DNA of 64,000 bases from Paramecium octaurelia (GCA_905182995.1 CAJJDP010000133.1:134013-198012), one strand, 5' to 3'; shown: positions 46,627 to 59,329, counted from the stretch's first letter. Program-made: numbers and translations. Notes: generated by a model not told the origin, from the sequence alone.

Positions 46627-47668
46627 ATGGGTAATAAAACATTATGCTGTTCTGGCTCTGACCATTTTGGAAGCGGCTCAAAAATGAGCTTATAACCTAA
46701 TGTTGCTGCTCATGCATCCTTTGCTGGTTGCCAAATTAAATTAAGCTACAGCAAGCTATTATTTAATGAAGATGTAGACACAATTGTTCTCATCGTAAGT
46801 ACGAGATTAAAAATGGGATAAAACATGGAGGATCTACTTAAGTATTTCTATATCTAATTAAAATAGAAAATATGGTGGATAGGCTGTAATGAATGAACTG
46901 AAATAAGTACGTTTAAATGAAGGTGGAAAACTTGAATTAGGATAAGTAGTATATACACACGCAGGAGATGTATTAATTTTAGGCAACAATAATAGATGGA
47001 CTTTGATTACATTATTTACACAGTACTTTCAAGCGGTTGTGAAACTACAATGATGATGCCAAAAAGTTCTTGTATAACTGATGGTTCTACTGATTTTCAA
47101 CCAAGTGAATCTTTACAAGAGGGTTTAAGGTAATAAATAGATGGAGTCCATATTTATACTGATAAGATGATTGATTCACAATAGACACATGAGAGATAAA
47201 ACATCTATGAATGCATGATTAATTGTTTACAATTAGCAGCAAACTTAGGTGTCAAATCAATTGCATTTCCATTGTTGGAACCATTCAATGGGCATATTTC
47301 TAAATCTAAAATAGCAGCAATCATGCTATTTGCTATTAAGTAGTTTTTAAAAGACAATCCAAAGAGTTCTTTAGAAGAAATTAAAATTAGCTCTCAGGTA
47401 ATTAAACCAATTACTAAATTAGGACAATTAAGTAATTCGTTTATTTAAATACATCATTAATCATATATTGTGTGATAACCAAGACACTACAATTGATCAA
47501 AAAAATGGGTCTGGATTAAAAAACAAAGACTTGAAATCTAGTTCTATATATAGCAGCGACTATGATGAAAATGAGTAAATTGATTAAATGAAGGTTGACG
47601 ACTTAATGAAATTTTTCCATGCCTATGATGGCGGAAATGAAACCAATAAACGAAAAAGTTCTTTTTGA
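46627..47668 (+). CDS. Macro-domain (ADP-ribose-binding) protein with predicted N-myristoylation
   Basis: Starts MGNKTLCCSGSDHFGSG: Gly2 with Cys7-Cys8. A macro domain follows: NGIKHGGSTQ (first ADP-ribose loop, near the GGG of the family), YGGQAVMNEL, LELGQVVYTHAGD (the G.v..T.aGdL strand), IIYTVLSSG, then NLGVKSIAFPLLEPFNGHIS (the family's KSIAFPalg.G.. segment). C-terminus is Ser/Asp-rich (SSSIYSSDYDENEQ). Four short introns are inferred (20-27 nt); the junction after GGSTQ is not balanced. Macro domains bind or hydrolyse ADP-ribose groups; whether this one is catalytic is unknown because the first loop (normally NAAN) is altered by the intron boundary. It is followed 62 bp later by the CHIP-like gene, also MG-initiated. 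Confidence 0.75.
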
Positions 47669-47730
47669 TTCAATTGCCCTGTTAATTTTATTATTTTTTT
47701 GAAGTTAATATAATAAATAATTAATCATCT

Positions 47731-48858
47731 ATGGGATAAGCACATTCAAATGAAGATTGTTTATTCATGAACTATCGAGCAGAAGAAATATTCACTCAGG
47801 AGTAACCTTACCAACCTTACCAACCATAGTAGCCTTAATAACCTTAGTAACCTCAGCAATAAAGGAAATTTTTCAAAGCAGCTAAAAAACCTTCTGCATA
47901 ATAAACTAGTTAGAAAAATATTAATTAAACGTCAAGTCCATTGTAACTTGACAAAGTGCAGCAATCTTTAGAAGAAAAAGTTAAGGGCAATTAATTCTTC
48001 TCTTAAAAAAATTATTAAAAAGCAATCGAATGTTATACCAAAGCCATTGTATAAAACAATAAATATTTAGAATTTACATGGTACCGATTCCATTTACTAC
48101 TCAAATAGAGCTGTCGTCTATAAATAAATAAATAGATTTTAAGAGGCCAAAAAAGATGCAGAATAAGCTTTAAAAATTGATTAAACAAATGCAAGGGCAT
48201 ACTTCATTTATGGAACAGTTATTTTGATTGAAGCATAAATGAGTCCAGAAATAAGCGAATAATTAATTAAATAGGCTCATAAAGGTCTTTAATATTTAGA
48301 CCAGGGTATTAAATTATTATTATCTTAAAGCATACGAGAATATAAAAGATAATAATGATTAATAAAAGAATAAACTGAAAGTTTTGATAAATCAAAATTT
48401 AGGAAAAGGAAGAAGAATGGTTTTCTTGATAGCTCAAGAAATGGATAGAATCAGTATGAAAATTAAATAGTTTTGTAGATGTCTAATCTTTAAAAAGTAT
48501 CCTTGCTGACATTGCAGAAAGGAGAAAAGTGAAGTTAGATTGGAATTATCTATAAAGGTAAACGTAAAAAAAGATGCTCTAAGATATACCAATACCTTAG
48601 GCTTTTACATGTATTATATCATATGAAATAATGAATGAACCCATTCTATTTAATACTGGTCAAACATATGAAAAGGATAGCATCTTTAAATAGTTTACTT
48701 CAAATGGTTGCACAGATCCTATCACAAGAGAATAAATTAATCCATAAACTGCAAGGCATAATTTGTAGTTACTTTAAGGAATAAATTAACTAAAATAAAA
48801 GTATGGATGGATTGGAATAGAATAAGAGGAAAATTACAAATCAATAAAATTTGAATGA
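47731..48858 (+). CDS. CHIP/STUB1-like E3 ubiquitin ligase (TPR + U-box)
   Basis: Chaperone-linked E3 ligase layout. The N-terminus MGQAHSNEDC carries an N-myristoylation signal, then a Pro/Tyr/Gln repeat (YQPYQP). A three-unit TPR block reads KNYQKAIECYTKAI, then a 22-nt intron, then SIYYSNRAVVYKQINRFQEA and DAEQALKIDQTNARAYFIYG; TPR grooves in CHIP hold Hsp70/Hsp90 tails. A charged helix follows, then a U-box: IPQAFTCIISYEIMNEPILF, GQTYEKDSIF, DPITREQINPQ, and the trailing KYGWIGI that mirrors human CHIP's NGWV. The frame between TPR and U-box needs one or two unresolved introns (in-frame TGA near 48357 and 48530). The lipid-anchor start is unlike animal CHIP. Confidence 0.8.
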
Positions 48859-48880
48859 TTAAGTTAATTTGTATTTCAAA

Positions 48881-50363
48881 TCAAATTTCTTAATTTATTT
48901 AATCTTTTGATTGATCCCCTTTTAGGATATCTTATTAATTTACTATATTATATTGTTCTGCCTATTTTTGATACTTTATAGTGCAAAAAATGGCTAATAA
49001 AATCAAGGCAACAGCTATGACCAGTAGTGTAATCATCAAATAAATTAGATCAGAAAACTTCGCATATATAGTAGAAATGTAGTTAACTAAAGTATTATTC
49101 AAACAATTTACATTGAAGTTTTCCTTCAATTTTACAGCTTGAAGGATAAGATATTGTCTTTCTATCTTGGCAACCGTCTGCTAAAGCTATAAATGATACA
49201 GCTTCTTAATTATCGCCTGTTCTATCGTCACATTAAATAAAAGATTCAGTAAGAGAGATTTCATTGATTGTAATGAGATTTTTGGATTCTGTTATTAGGT
49301 GATAATTTATTCCAAAATTGTTCATAATATGTATATTACTGACATTCTAATGTTTAATGTATAAGGGAGTTGCTTTAAATTATCAAAAATCAATACATAA
49401 CTCGTCAATAAATTCACATATCACTTTAATGATCCCTTTATTTGAAATCAAAATTACTAAGTCAATAAATTGAAATAATTTATCATATTGTTCAAATAAC
49501 TTGTTTCCAGAATTTAAATACACGTAATCTTTAGTTAAATATGAAATATTTTGGCCTTATATTGCCAAGCTCACGATTTCCATATTCTAAGTTAAGTAGT
49601 CATCCACCTATAATACATTTTAATTGTATGTAATTTTAATAACCTTAAAAAATGGAAATGATATGAAAATAGAACTTTATTACATCTTTAGAATAGAACT
49701 GTCCTTCAAATTTAATTCTAGCTGATTAATTTATATTAATTTTCTTTAATCTAATTTATATTAAATCAATATATCTTCAAATCCTACAAATAAATACCCA
49801 TTAGCACTTGTCATCCAAATAGGTTTAGATTAAAATGATTAAATATTTTCGAAATTTTTGGCAACTATATCAAACAGAATAAGTTTTTACTAATCATCTA
49901 AAATTAAAATAAAATTATCCTCTATTTATGCTAAAGCTATTCCATTAGAAATTTGGTGGGAAGTCATTTCAATTTTATTAATATAATTAGTTTAACCAAT
50001 TCTATAGTGATATGTGCTCAATGAAAGGTTTGTAAAGGTTATCTCAATCATAGTAAGCTACTTCTACTCTAATACAAATAGAGTTTTTAATTCATTATCA
50101 AATAAAGTTGATGTAATATTATCAAATTTAATGGAGATTGGATTGATTGCTTCAAATTAATATGGCATCACTTAACAAATTGTAGTTTTTGGGTTGAGTA
50201 TTTCAATTGATTTTACAAATTCAAACCATATTTAATTGTTATGATCTATGAAATATTGATTTAATTTTTCTTTGTGATAATCAACCTGAATGGGGTTATT
50301 TAATTTAATTGTTGAGGATGCTACAATAGTAATTGTTATCAAAAGAGGATATAGTCTAGACAT
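48881..50363 (-). CDS. Type I membrane protein, secreted/surface, family unknown
   Basis: Starts MSRLYPLLITITIVASST, a signal peptide. A long extracytoplasmic domain of Asn/Ile/Leu-rich beta character (e.g. NGYLFVGFEDILIQYKL; KLILFDIVAKNF) may be propeller-like. Near the end is one transmembrane helix LMITLLVIAVALILLAIF with a short cytosolic tail KYQKQAEQYN. At least one intron after ELCIDF is needed to reach the membrane helix. Stop TGA 48881-48883 lies 22 bp from the CHIP-like stop (convergent). Few Cys, so not a variable surface antigen of the large Cys-rich type. Function unknown. Confidence 0.65.
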
Positions 50364-50451
50364 TTTTAATTATTAATTTTGATGTGGTATTAAGATAATA
50401 ATATATATATAAAGTAATTTATTCAAAAATAATATAATTATTAAAATAGCA

Positions 50452-53400
50452 ATGCATAATTCTTATAGTTCTGGCTTTGATAATGACTCAAATAATGCAG
50501 AATTACTTAAAAGACCTTAGCATCAATAATCCTAACTGCCTAAACTGCTGCAACTGCCTTCTGACATAAAACCTCCAACCATAAACTCACCTATTATCAA
50601 CTGCCCCTCTCCATTCACAGAACCATTAAGATCATTCATTTCTTATAGGGAAAGTGGATTCAGTCAATTTGATTAGTGTAGAAAAGCTAAAACTTTAAAT
50701 GAGAATTCTGAAGGAAACGATGCTAAAAATTTTGACGAGCCAGGGAAACCTAAGAAAAGTTAGTTTAATTAAGCAATGCGATCTCCACACAAGCAGCCTC
50801 TTTATTCTGAACTCAATCAAACAGAGTCTGTAAGTCGAAACTTATTTGACAAGAAGTTTGTTAAATAATTTGCTTAAGCTCTTCTTCAAAAGGCATACAT
50901 ATATCGCGATAATTATTTCAATGGTTACTAAAAATAATTATTAATTGAAAATTATTTAGAAAATAATCTTCATTACACAATTCATGATGAAAAGAATAAT
51001 AATCAAATTCACCCTGTATATTTTCTTTTTTCAGATATGATCGTTATAATTTGTATAATAATATTGGGTATTTGGCTTCCCTACAAAATAAGCTTTAATC
51101 AAGAAGCGAACCTTGGTTTTGAAGTATTGGCCATCCTTATAATTGTTTTAGATTTAGGATTAAATTATTTCAAGCCTTACATTTCAGAAGGTAATTTTGT
51201 TAAATTCCACATCAAATATTAGTTATAGTTTATAAAACGTCAAACATTTATTGACATTTTTTATCTAGTTGCAACGATTTTATTAGTATTTGTATCTGCA
51301 AATTCTATTTTGATATGGTGCATATTATTATTTGAAATTGCGTGCGGAGTTTAGAAGCTGAATTTTTTAATTTTTAGAGTAAATGATTTTCTGCCTTTTG
51401 ATATTGGGTATTACAAGATATTTATGATTGTATTATATGCAATTCATATATGTTCGTGCTTCTGGTATTTTATAGGACTAGAAAAATAAAACTCTTGGAT
51501 CATCACAATGAATATAGAGGATGAGGATGAATGGACAAAATATTGTTATGCAATTTATATCAATACAAGTTTGTTGCTCAATATTGGACAAGGATTAGTA
51601 CATATTAAGACAAATGTAGAATTGATATATTCAACAATCGCTATGTTTATATCTTGTTGGTTGATTGCATTTATCATAAAGCATACTAGTTTTATGATGA
51701 AAAGACAATATCAGAATTACAATAGTAATATTAAGTAAATGGAATTAATAAATAACTTTTTGTCTAAAAGAGGGATTTCTTTATAGATGTCAGCGAGAAT
51801 TAGAAATTATATTCGTTTCCTCAATCAATAGGATAAAAATGATGATTAGGTAATATTATTAGATACATATAGATAATTAGATGTAAGTTCTCATGTAATA
51901 ACTATCACCGGCAATAAAAGAAGAATTATTTCTCTAAATGAGGATCAAGGCTTTATGTAATTGTAAATCCCTGTTCAAATTTTCAAAAAATACACTTGAG
52001 AATTTAACTTAAATTATGGAGTATGTTAAATTTAATCCAAACGAATTTGTAATATAAAAGCACAAGTAAGATGATAATTCTTTGTATATCATTGATTCTG
52101 GTGAAATTTCAATACTAGATTAAAATACTCATTTGGCGAAACTATCAGCAGGAGACTCATTTGGGGAATATTCATTCTTTTCAGGAGAATTGAGGTAGGC
52201 TTCTGCTAAGACGAAGGGATTTGTTTCCCTTTATAAGATTGAATAATCTAAGTTTGTTCAAATGATCCAACAGAACAAGATTGATCATGAACGATATGTG
52301 TTTATAAAGCACTCTCTACTGAATCAATAATTTAGAGTTATTAACATGTTTTGTTACTCTTGTAGAGCTTCAGATCACTTAATTTCTAGATGTCCAATAT
52401 GGAGATATACTCCTGATCTCGAAAAGGTATTCAAATAAGAAAACTATAATTAATAATGCAGATCTAACTATTCGAGGTCACAACCTAAAATTGCTAGAAG
52501 AGAATTTAATAGGATATTTTTAAGATTGATTGTAAAAACTATTTATATCTTCCTAGTAAAATTATGATGCTCTAAAAATATTTAGATTAAAATATGATAT
52601 AATATATGATGATGATGAGGACGAAGACGAAGATGAAAGTTAAGAAGATGAATTGGAATCGTGTTCAGAACTCAGCGATGATTACTAAAGTGACGAAGGT
52701 TATTCTGATAATAGACTAGTAGACAAATAGGATGGGTACTAATATGTTACTATTCTAGAACAATTGTAAGTTTACTAAGACAACATGATTAGATCAAAGA
52801 ACCTACCAAAGTATTATAAGAGATAGACGATGAAAATGATCAAATGTTTATCATAAGACCAAACAACCAAAAAGGCACATTAAATACTGCACAATTTTAA
52901 TATTAAGCAGATTTCTAATAACAACAACAATAGTTATATAAGTTTTCATTAGTACCATAAGAGCCTTAAAAGATTAAGAGAACATAAACTCCTTAAGACC
53001 CATTATAACCTTAATAATATGTCCAAACATCAACTTCATCCTAATTAATTGCTAGCGAAGTGCCAATTCCATCGGTCAAAAGAATCAAAAATACTCCCCA
53101 TATAACGTTTAAAGGAGACACAGACAGTTAATAAAGCCAACAATAATCATAAAGGCTAAGATCCAACACAAAAACTAGGACGCATAGCAATATTGCTGAT
53201 AAAATAAAGAAGAATTTATCAAGAATAAGGGAAGAAGACTCAGACACCTTGAATTTATCAAATAGATAGCATTCAGAGGAACAAGCTAGTTCTCCATATG
53301 GAAGACAGTTGGGAAGACAAAGCTAAAGTTCATCATAGGTTAGATAATCAATGAAGAGATTTTCATCTAAGTTGTCAACTATACCTATCAGATAAGGAAC

Positions 53401-53710
53401 CATAACTTAATTGAGATCCACAGTAAGTCCAATTATTAGGTCTAATATTCACATTCCAACAGGAGTAGGTATGGTTGATTTAAGCATGTACAAAAGAGCT
53501 GATCCATAATCTGAAGAATTTGAGAGAATGTACTCTTACAATCTATATTATCCAATTGATAACTACTAAAATGTAATTAATAGATTAAACTTATTTTTGA
53601 GATGGAGATTATCTAGATTTATTCCATCAAAATATACATTTGCTTTTGATGTTAAGCGAATAATGGAGAAAATTAATAAGACTATAAAAGTAGAACTAAA
53701 ATAATATTGA
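50452..53710 (+). CDS. Cyclic-nucleotide-gated/HCN-type channel with noncanonical pore
   Basis: About 1,050 aa. A disordered N-terminus is followed by six hydrophobic helices (S1 MIVIICIIILGIWLP; S5 IFMIVLYAIHICSCFWYF; S6 IYSTIAMFISCWLIAFIIK), a C-linker (NFLSKRGISLQMSARIRNYI) and a cNMP-binding domain (VIQKHKQDDNSLYIIDSG; LSAGDSFGEYSFFSG, the phosphate-binding cassette region; the family's G.xFGE is present). The pore loop reads SLLLNIGQGLVH where K-selective members have T.GYG. Ser/Gln-rich acidic C-tail. Several introns are inferred in the tail (for example near 52740). CNG-type channels are abundant in Paramecium and set ciliary membrane potential. Selectivity cannot be predicted from this filter. 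Confidence 0.8.
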
Positions 53711-53737
53711 TATTTTAGATATATATATATATATTAT

Positions 53738-54331
53738 TCAATAATAGGATTAATCTTCTACATATCTATCAGTTAATGTGACAATTGAAACTTTATTTTA
53801 TTTTTACAATAATCTTCTTTCTTCCTCCTATTATTTTCTAAGTTTTTCTTCTTATTCCAACCTTTCCTGCTCTTTTCTCTTCTCTTCAGAGTCATCCTTC
53901 TTCAAAATAATGTTGTCATCCTCTAAAATAACTGGCTAATAAATATCCTTATTTTCAACAACCAATTCAAACATCAATATACATGTGATAACAGTATCAA
54001 TTTTTAAATCTAATAATTGAAATCCTTCAGCCTAATTCTCACTCAATTCATAAGAACCTGCTCCAATAAACTTATTTTTTAATTTATCAAATAACCAAAA
54101 TTATAATTGTTTTCCGTGAATACTGCTCAATTCTAAATTTTAATTGATTTCTATCTATTCAGATACTAATCTAAGGGCTCAATAAATACCGACATAGTAA
54201 TTCAAAGTTTTAGTTTATTATCTTGCACCTCCAAAATATACTTTTATTTCATAGGAGGAATTTCTTATCATTTTATTTAAATCAGTAAGTCCTAGTAATT
54301 TAAGCTTTACAGTTTTAACTTCACATTTCAT
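53738..54331 (-). CDS. Small C2-like protein with coiled C-terminus
   Basis: About 185 aa; a short intron near 54185 joins the parts. MKCEVKTVKLKLLGLTDL and YEIKVYFGGARQQ form beta strands of a C2-like sandwich, then QLQFWLFDKLKNKFIGAGSY (equivalent to the C2 segment L.F.V.D.D....IG) and VITCILMFELV. The last 60 aa are an Arg/Glu/Gln coiled coil, ending YVEDQSYY, TGA 53738-53740. Calcium-binding Asp residues are mostly missing. It sits immediately downstream (28 bp) of DDRGK1 on the same strand. Confidence 0.55.
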
Positions 54332-54359
54332 TTAATTATATAATTATATTAATTATAAT

Positions 54360-55326
54360 TCATTGTTGTAATTCCTATTATAATTCGTTTAACAATTTTT
54401 GCTCTTCTTCTTAGATCTTTTATAAGTCTTGCTTTGAGGGTTCCAATTTAATTATTCTATTGCTTTCATTCAATAATTCACTTCTGGTCATTCTTCCTCT
54501 AGCATTGATGTAATTTATTAAACTCTAATTTCTTTAAAACGAATAAAATACCTCAATTTCGTTTTATCTTATGTGAATGTATTTACCTCTTTCATCTATT
54601 AGTCCATTTAATTATCCCAACATTTCCAATTGTTTTATCTTGTCCACTACCTCAGTTGTACTGATGCCCAATTCAGCACTGACTTCTTCCAACTAAACTA
54701 CTTTTCTTAATTTGATATAATTTGCTAATTTTTCATTAAACTCTTTTGTTTTTTGTTCTTCTTCTTCTGCTGATAATTTCATAGTACCACTCTATTCAAC
54801 TTAGAACATACTCTATTGATTATTTTAATATAGTTTACACTCCATTTGTCAAATTCCTCTTATTCTTTTTATTTTTATTCTGCTTCAATTTTCTTTCTCC
54901 ATTCTTCCTCTTCTTATTCTTATTGTTCTCTCTACCTTTCTTTCTCCTCATATTCCTTGCTTCTTTTTTCGTTTTTCTTCTCCAACATCTCTATTTATTA
55001 TCTTACATATTATTATTGTTATTGTTTCTTCTATTTCCTGGCTTCTCTTTTAGCTTATTATTCTGCATTCTAAACATCTAACTCCCTATCTGAATCATCA
55101 TCTGATTCTACTTCAACTCTATTTATTTATCTTCTTTATTAATTTTATTATTATTGTTATTATCCTTATTATTATTATTACTAAACTTATCCTTATTATG
55201 CTTATGGTTATGGTTAACCTTATTAAACTGCTGTCTGAGTCTTGCTTTTTTTCTTTACAAACAACAAATAATAGCTTCCTCCCATTACTAAAATTGACAC
55301 CAATAAAAACACTATGTCGAAATTCA
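54360..55326 (-). CDS. DDRGK1: DDRGK1/UFBP1, UFMylation E3 component at the ER
   Basis: ER-anchored subunit of the UFL1 ligase that attaches UFM1. MNFDIVFLLVSILVMGGSYY is the N-terminal signal-anchor helix. Next come a Gln-rich low-complexity stretch (Gln mostly TAA/TAG), an Asp/Glu patch and the typical long Arg/Glu/Lys helix. The conserved PCI/winged-helix end reads YIKLRKVVQLEEVSAELGI, DKIKQLEMLG, LIDERGKYIHI (the family's name motif DDRGK appears as DERGK) and INARGRMTRSELLNES. The last block is reached through a 27-nt intron (gtattt...aaattag near 54540) and another about 20-nt intron near 54800. Human protein has 314 aa; here about 300. The poly-Gln linker is a lineage feature. Confidence 0.88.
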
Positions 55327-55594
55327 TAAATTATATTTATTTATATTCTTAAATATTTCAATTTATTAATCTAAATAGACATTATTCATCAGATTAGAAT
55401 ATATTTTATAAATTAAAAACAGAATTACAACATTTCTTAATTTTGTAGATACATTGTCTTAATAAAATATTATTTATATTACAACAATGTATTAGATGAA
55501 AGTAAAATGGTTATTTACAAGAAATGAGAGGTTTTATTTAAGAATATACAATTAAAATATTAATGACTTTAAACGAAATCGTTTATATATTTTT

Positions 55595-58500
55595 ATGGAA
55601 ATAAAAAGGAATGATTATTGTTATGTGATTTTTAGGATAATAGAAAGAAATAAGGAATAGTAAAATGTTTAAAATGAAATTTCATCAAATCTGTAGGACA
55701 TTGGAAAATAAAGTACTAGAAATCCTAAATCATTTATGTTTAGTAGAATATTTGACTACTGAAATTTTAGAAGGCTCCAAAATGCTGAAATATCAAAACA
55801 GGAATTGAATCAATCAATTACATATTCCCTTAGAAATAGAAAGGAACTAATAAATCTAATGGCCGAATCAATAATTGCTATTTGCAGTGACTTGCCCAAT
55901 ATCCATCCTCAGTTATAATGATGTTAGGAATACCTAAGTCAAGCTGTTGGACATAAATTTATTATTGATATAATTAATAAGATAATTATATCAAATTTAA
56001 ATAATGCAAGAGTAAATAATCTAAGAGAGTTATTCTTACTTGGAAGATTTAAATACGAAGGTCTAACATACTAATACATTGGTATTATATTAATACTCAA
56101 TAGGTTGATGGTTTTAAAACATTCATAAGAAATATTCATCAATCATTTTGTACTCTATCCATGCAATTAAATGAATTTTCTGAATAATTTTACACATAAT
56201 TGGTTAAGACACCGGAAGAGAATGAGTTGAATTTGTTCTATTATAACCAATTATCAAATGCCATAATCAATGTTTCTCGCAATTTAGAAGAATTAATGGA
56301 TGACATGCACTAGAATATAATTTAACCTTATGATGATTTCTCTGCAAATTACTTTTAAACAAACAGTACCTTAATAATAAAAGGAAAAGAGTTCTTAAAG
56401 TAAGTCTAGACACAAAGAGAGTCTCTATTTACTAAATAGCAAGTCTATCTAAAGACCGCTTATGATTTAGAAAAAAAGAAGAACTCCAAATAATTGCAGT
56501 CAAAAGCTGACGAGTTATTTGTAGATTACAGATAAGAATTAACTATTGTCAATTAATTATGGCATATATTTAATGAAAAATTTAAATCATAATTTGATGA
56601 ATATGATTAAAATGAATTAGCAAGAACTCAACTTACCAAATCGACTGCAGAAAATGTTGTATCTCATATTTCAAAGGTTACTAATATTTTGAATTCTAAA
56701 TTGCAATAAGTCTTAGCTTCTTCAAATGAAAAATTCTCACTTATACACCAGAAACATTCAAATGAAAAGCAGCCAGTTTTAAAAAACATTATGCGGAATA
56801 GGAGCTTCAATGTTTTCAAGGTTACAAAATAAGATAACTTTATAACGTATGAGGATTGGATTGCAAATATTAATTCTCATGATAAATTTGATCCTATTAA
56901 TCTTTAAAAATTTAAGTTAACATAATAGATGGAATAGCAAATAAACTTATTGATTGATTTAGTAGAGTAAGCAAAAACATAGGATTACAATAAATAATAA
57001 TTCTAATCTGTTGTAGATATCGACTTTGAAACTTTGTTTTAATATTAAGATACTAGAATTAAACTACTTGATAGTATAATCTAAATCATAGACTAAGCAC
57101 CTACAGATGTCATTGTAATTAATCCATCATCTAATGATCTCCTAATATTAATTGCTAAACATTTAATTCTAAGTAAAATTAATATTAATTATTTAAGACC
57201 TGCAAAAAGATCAAAATTTTAATGTAGTTGAATTCAATTAACTACTAAACTTTATTACCTAATTTGGAATGAGAGAAAAAAACCAGTTTATTGCGATAGG
57301 ATAACAAGCTAGCGAAAAAACATTCTTGTTTTATGAAAAAAATAAATGGTAACAACTATTATTGTATTTAAATGAAAAAGAAAACTTGTCAAACACAAAC
57401 AAATGTGAAAATCACAATTAAAATAATAGTAGACATACCAACCCAAAAAAAACCTAAATAATAAATTTATTATATTAAAAAAAGAGAATAATAAATGAAA
57501 AAATGACTCAGGAACAAAGACTCAACTATTTAAAAGTTTTATTGAATTTATAAAAGATCTGTTCAATAATGCTTAAATTGGATATAAAAATAGACTATGC
57601 AAGTGAAACGATAATTATCCTATCCAAAATGTGCAATATTCGAGTTCAAGATATAGTTTTATTATTAGAATAATTTGAGTCAATAAAGATCTATATGGAA
57701 TAAATTTAGCCATAATCTCCCAAAACTCAACAGTTAATAATGGAAAAAAAGAGATTATTTTACACATTCAAAAAATGCTTGAAATATTTATCATTATCTG
57801 ATTAATTGACAATTGTGCAGATTAACAAAGAGTTCTCTTAATTAAGTTTGAAGGTTAAATAACGATACCTATGTTTAAATAATCTAACATAGCGATCATC
57901 AATCAAGCGAAAACTCCTATGGACTAGTTTATTGCAACCAGAAAGCATCTAACTTGATTATTACAAGTTAAAGGAAAAATACTCTAAATAAGCAGGAGTT
58001 AAAGAAGCCACTTTAGAACATTAAATTGCATAGGATGTGTAAAGATCATTTAATAGTGGAGGCTAACAAAGCAAAATTAATCATCTCACATTGCATAATT
58101 TACTTAAATTATACGCATATTATAATAATACAATTTCCTATACGCAAGGGATGAATTTTGTTATGGGTTTCATATATACTATTATGATTGAAGAAGAATT
58201 AACATTTAGATGTTTTGCAGCTTTGATTAATCAATTATTGAAAGATGTATTACTCTATGATCTCAAATATATAAGGGTGTTCTTTTATAAATTGGATAGA
58301 ATATTGGCAATATTTATGCCAAAAATTCATTAACATTTGAAAGAGGAGAAAATTGAAGCAGGCCATTATTCAGCACCTTGGTTTATTACATTATTTACTG
58401 GATCATTCATGAAAAATGAATTTTCAACTGTTCTTTTTGACATATGGGATGTATTATTAAGTCGCGGTTGGTGTGGATTTTATTAAATTATTTTGGGAAT

Positions 58501-58757
58501 ATTTCAGACTTATGAGGACAAGATATTATCTATGAAATTTGATGTTTTATTATAATTTTTGAATAATTTGAGTAAAGCTGAATTTTTCACACAAAATACC
58601 GATGTAATTACATAATCTAATAAATTAGGAAATAGCATCTTTAAAAACTTTGAAGTATCGTGCACTCAAATTCAAGGTTACAAACAAATTGATTGAAGAA
58701 TTAGATAAAGAATACTACCTCGTGAGATAGAAAATAAATAATTTAATGAACTCTTGA
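55595..58757 (+). CDS. RabGAP with C-terminal TBC domain and N-terminal BAR/F-BAR-like coil
   Basis: About 980 aa spliced from many short introns. From about 56150 a BAR-like helical region: CTLSMQLNEFSEQFYTQL, then DDFSANYFQTNSTLIIKG and FTKQQVYLKTAYDLEKKK, in F-BAR order. A middle region (57200-57900) contains CLKYLSLSDQLTIVQINKEF, F-box-like in shape. Then TBC: IAQDVQRSF (arginine finger, I..D..R), YAYYNNTISYTQGMNFVMGF (glutamine finger YTQ), EEELTFRCFAAL, WFITLFTGSF and IWDVLLSRGW. Both catalytic fingers are intact, so it should stimulate a Rab GTPase. The first about 180 aa rest on three introns starting GTT and are the weakest part; the gene may start later. TBC confidence is high, the rest moderate. 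Confidence 0.75.
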
Positions 58758-59329
58758 TTTGTATATTATAAAATTTATAATCAAAACATATTTTATCTAA
58801 TTATTAAATTTCAAATTTACATGAAAATTATAAAATTGATAAAATTATTTTTGTTAATGAATATCTCAACATACAAAATGTTATTTATACTATTAATTCA
58901 TCTAATCTTTAGATTGTAGTCATTCCAAAATAGAAAGGGACAAATCTTTAAGATATTTAATTAACAAAAAGGTGAGTAGGAATGATAAAATCAGTATTCT
59001 CAAGTAGAAAAAGTACGCTAAATTCAATTATTAAAGACCTATCCTTTATTTACACATAATTAGAAAGAGTTTTAGAATTGAAAATTATTGAAAACCACTG
59101 AAAATGGTTAATAGATTACAATTAACCTAGAAGTAAACAATTATATTTCAAAGTGTTATTAAAATTTATAGATATCATTTTTCGATTTCATAAAATAATG
59201 CTGTTGGTCGTTTGTATGAGAGGTTGAAAGAATTATGAAGATTTAATTAATAAATATCATCTAATAAATTATTAATTAAAATCTATTATTAATCTGTATT
59301 AATGTCCTAGAATCAATTAAAATTTAAAT
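58758..59329. other. AT-rich stretch without a confident gene
   Basis: About 570 bp between the RabGAP stop and the kinase remnant. Short coding-like pieces occur on the plus strand (for example IVVIPKQKGTNLQDIQLTK near 58915), in several frames, without an acceptable gene model. It may be the eroded N-terminal part of the kinase remnant. Confidence 0.35.
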
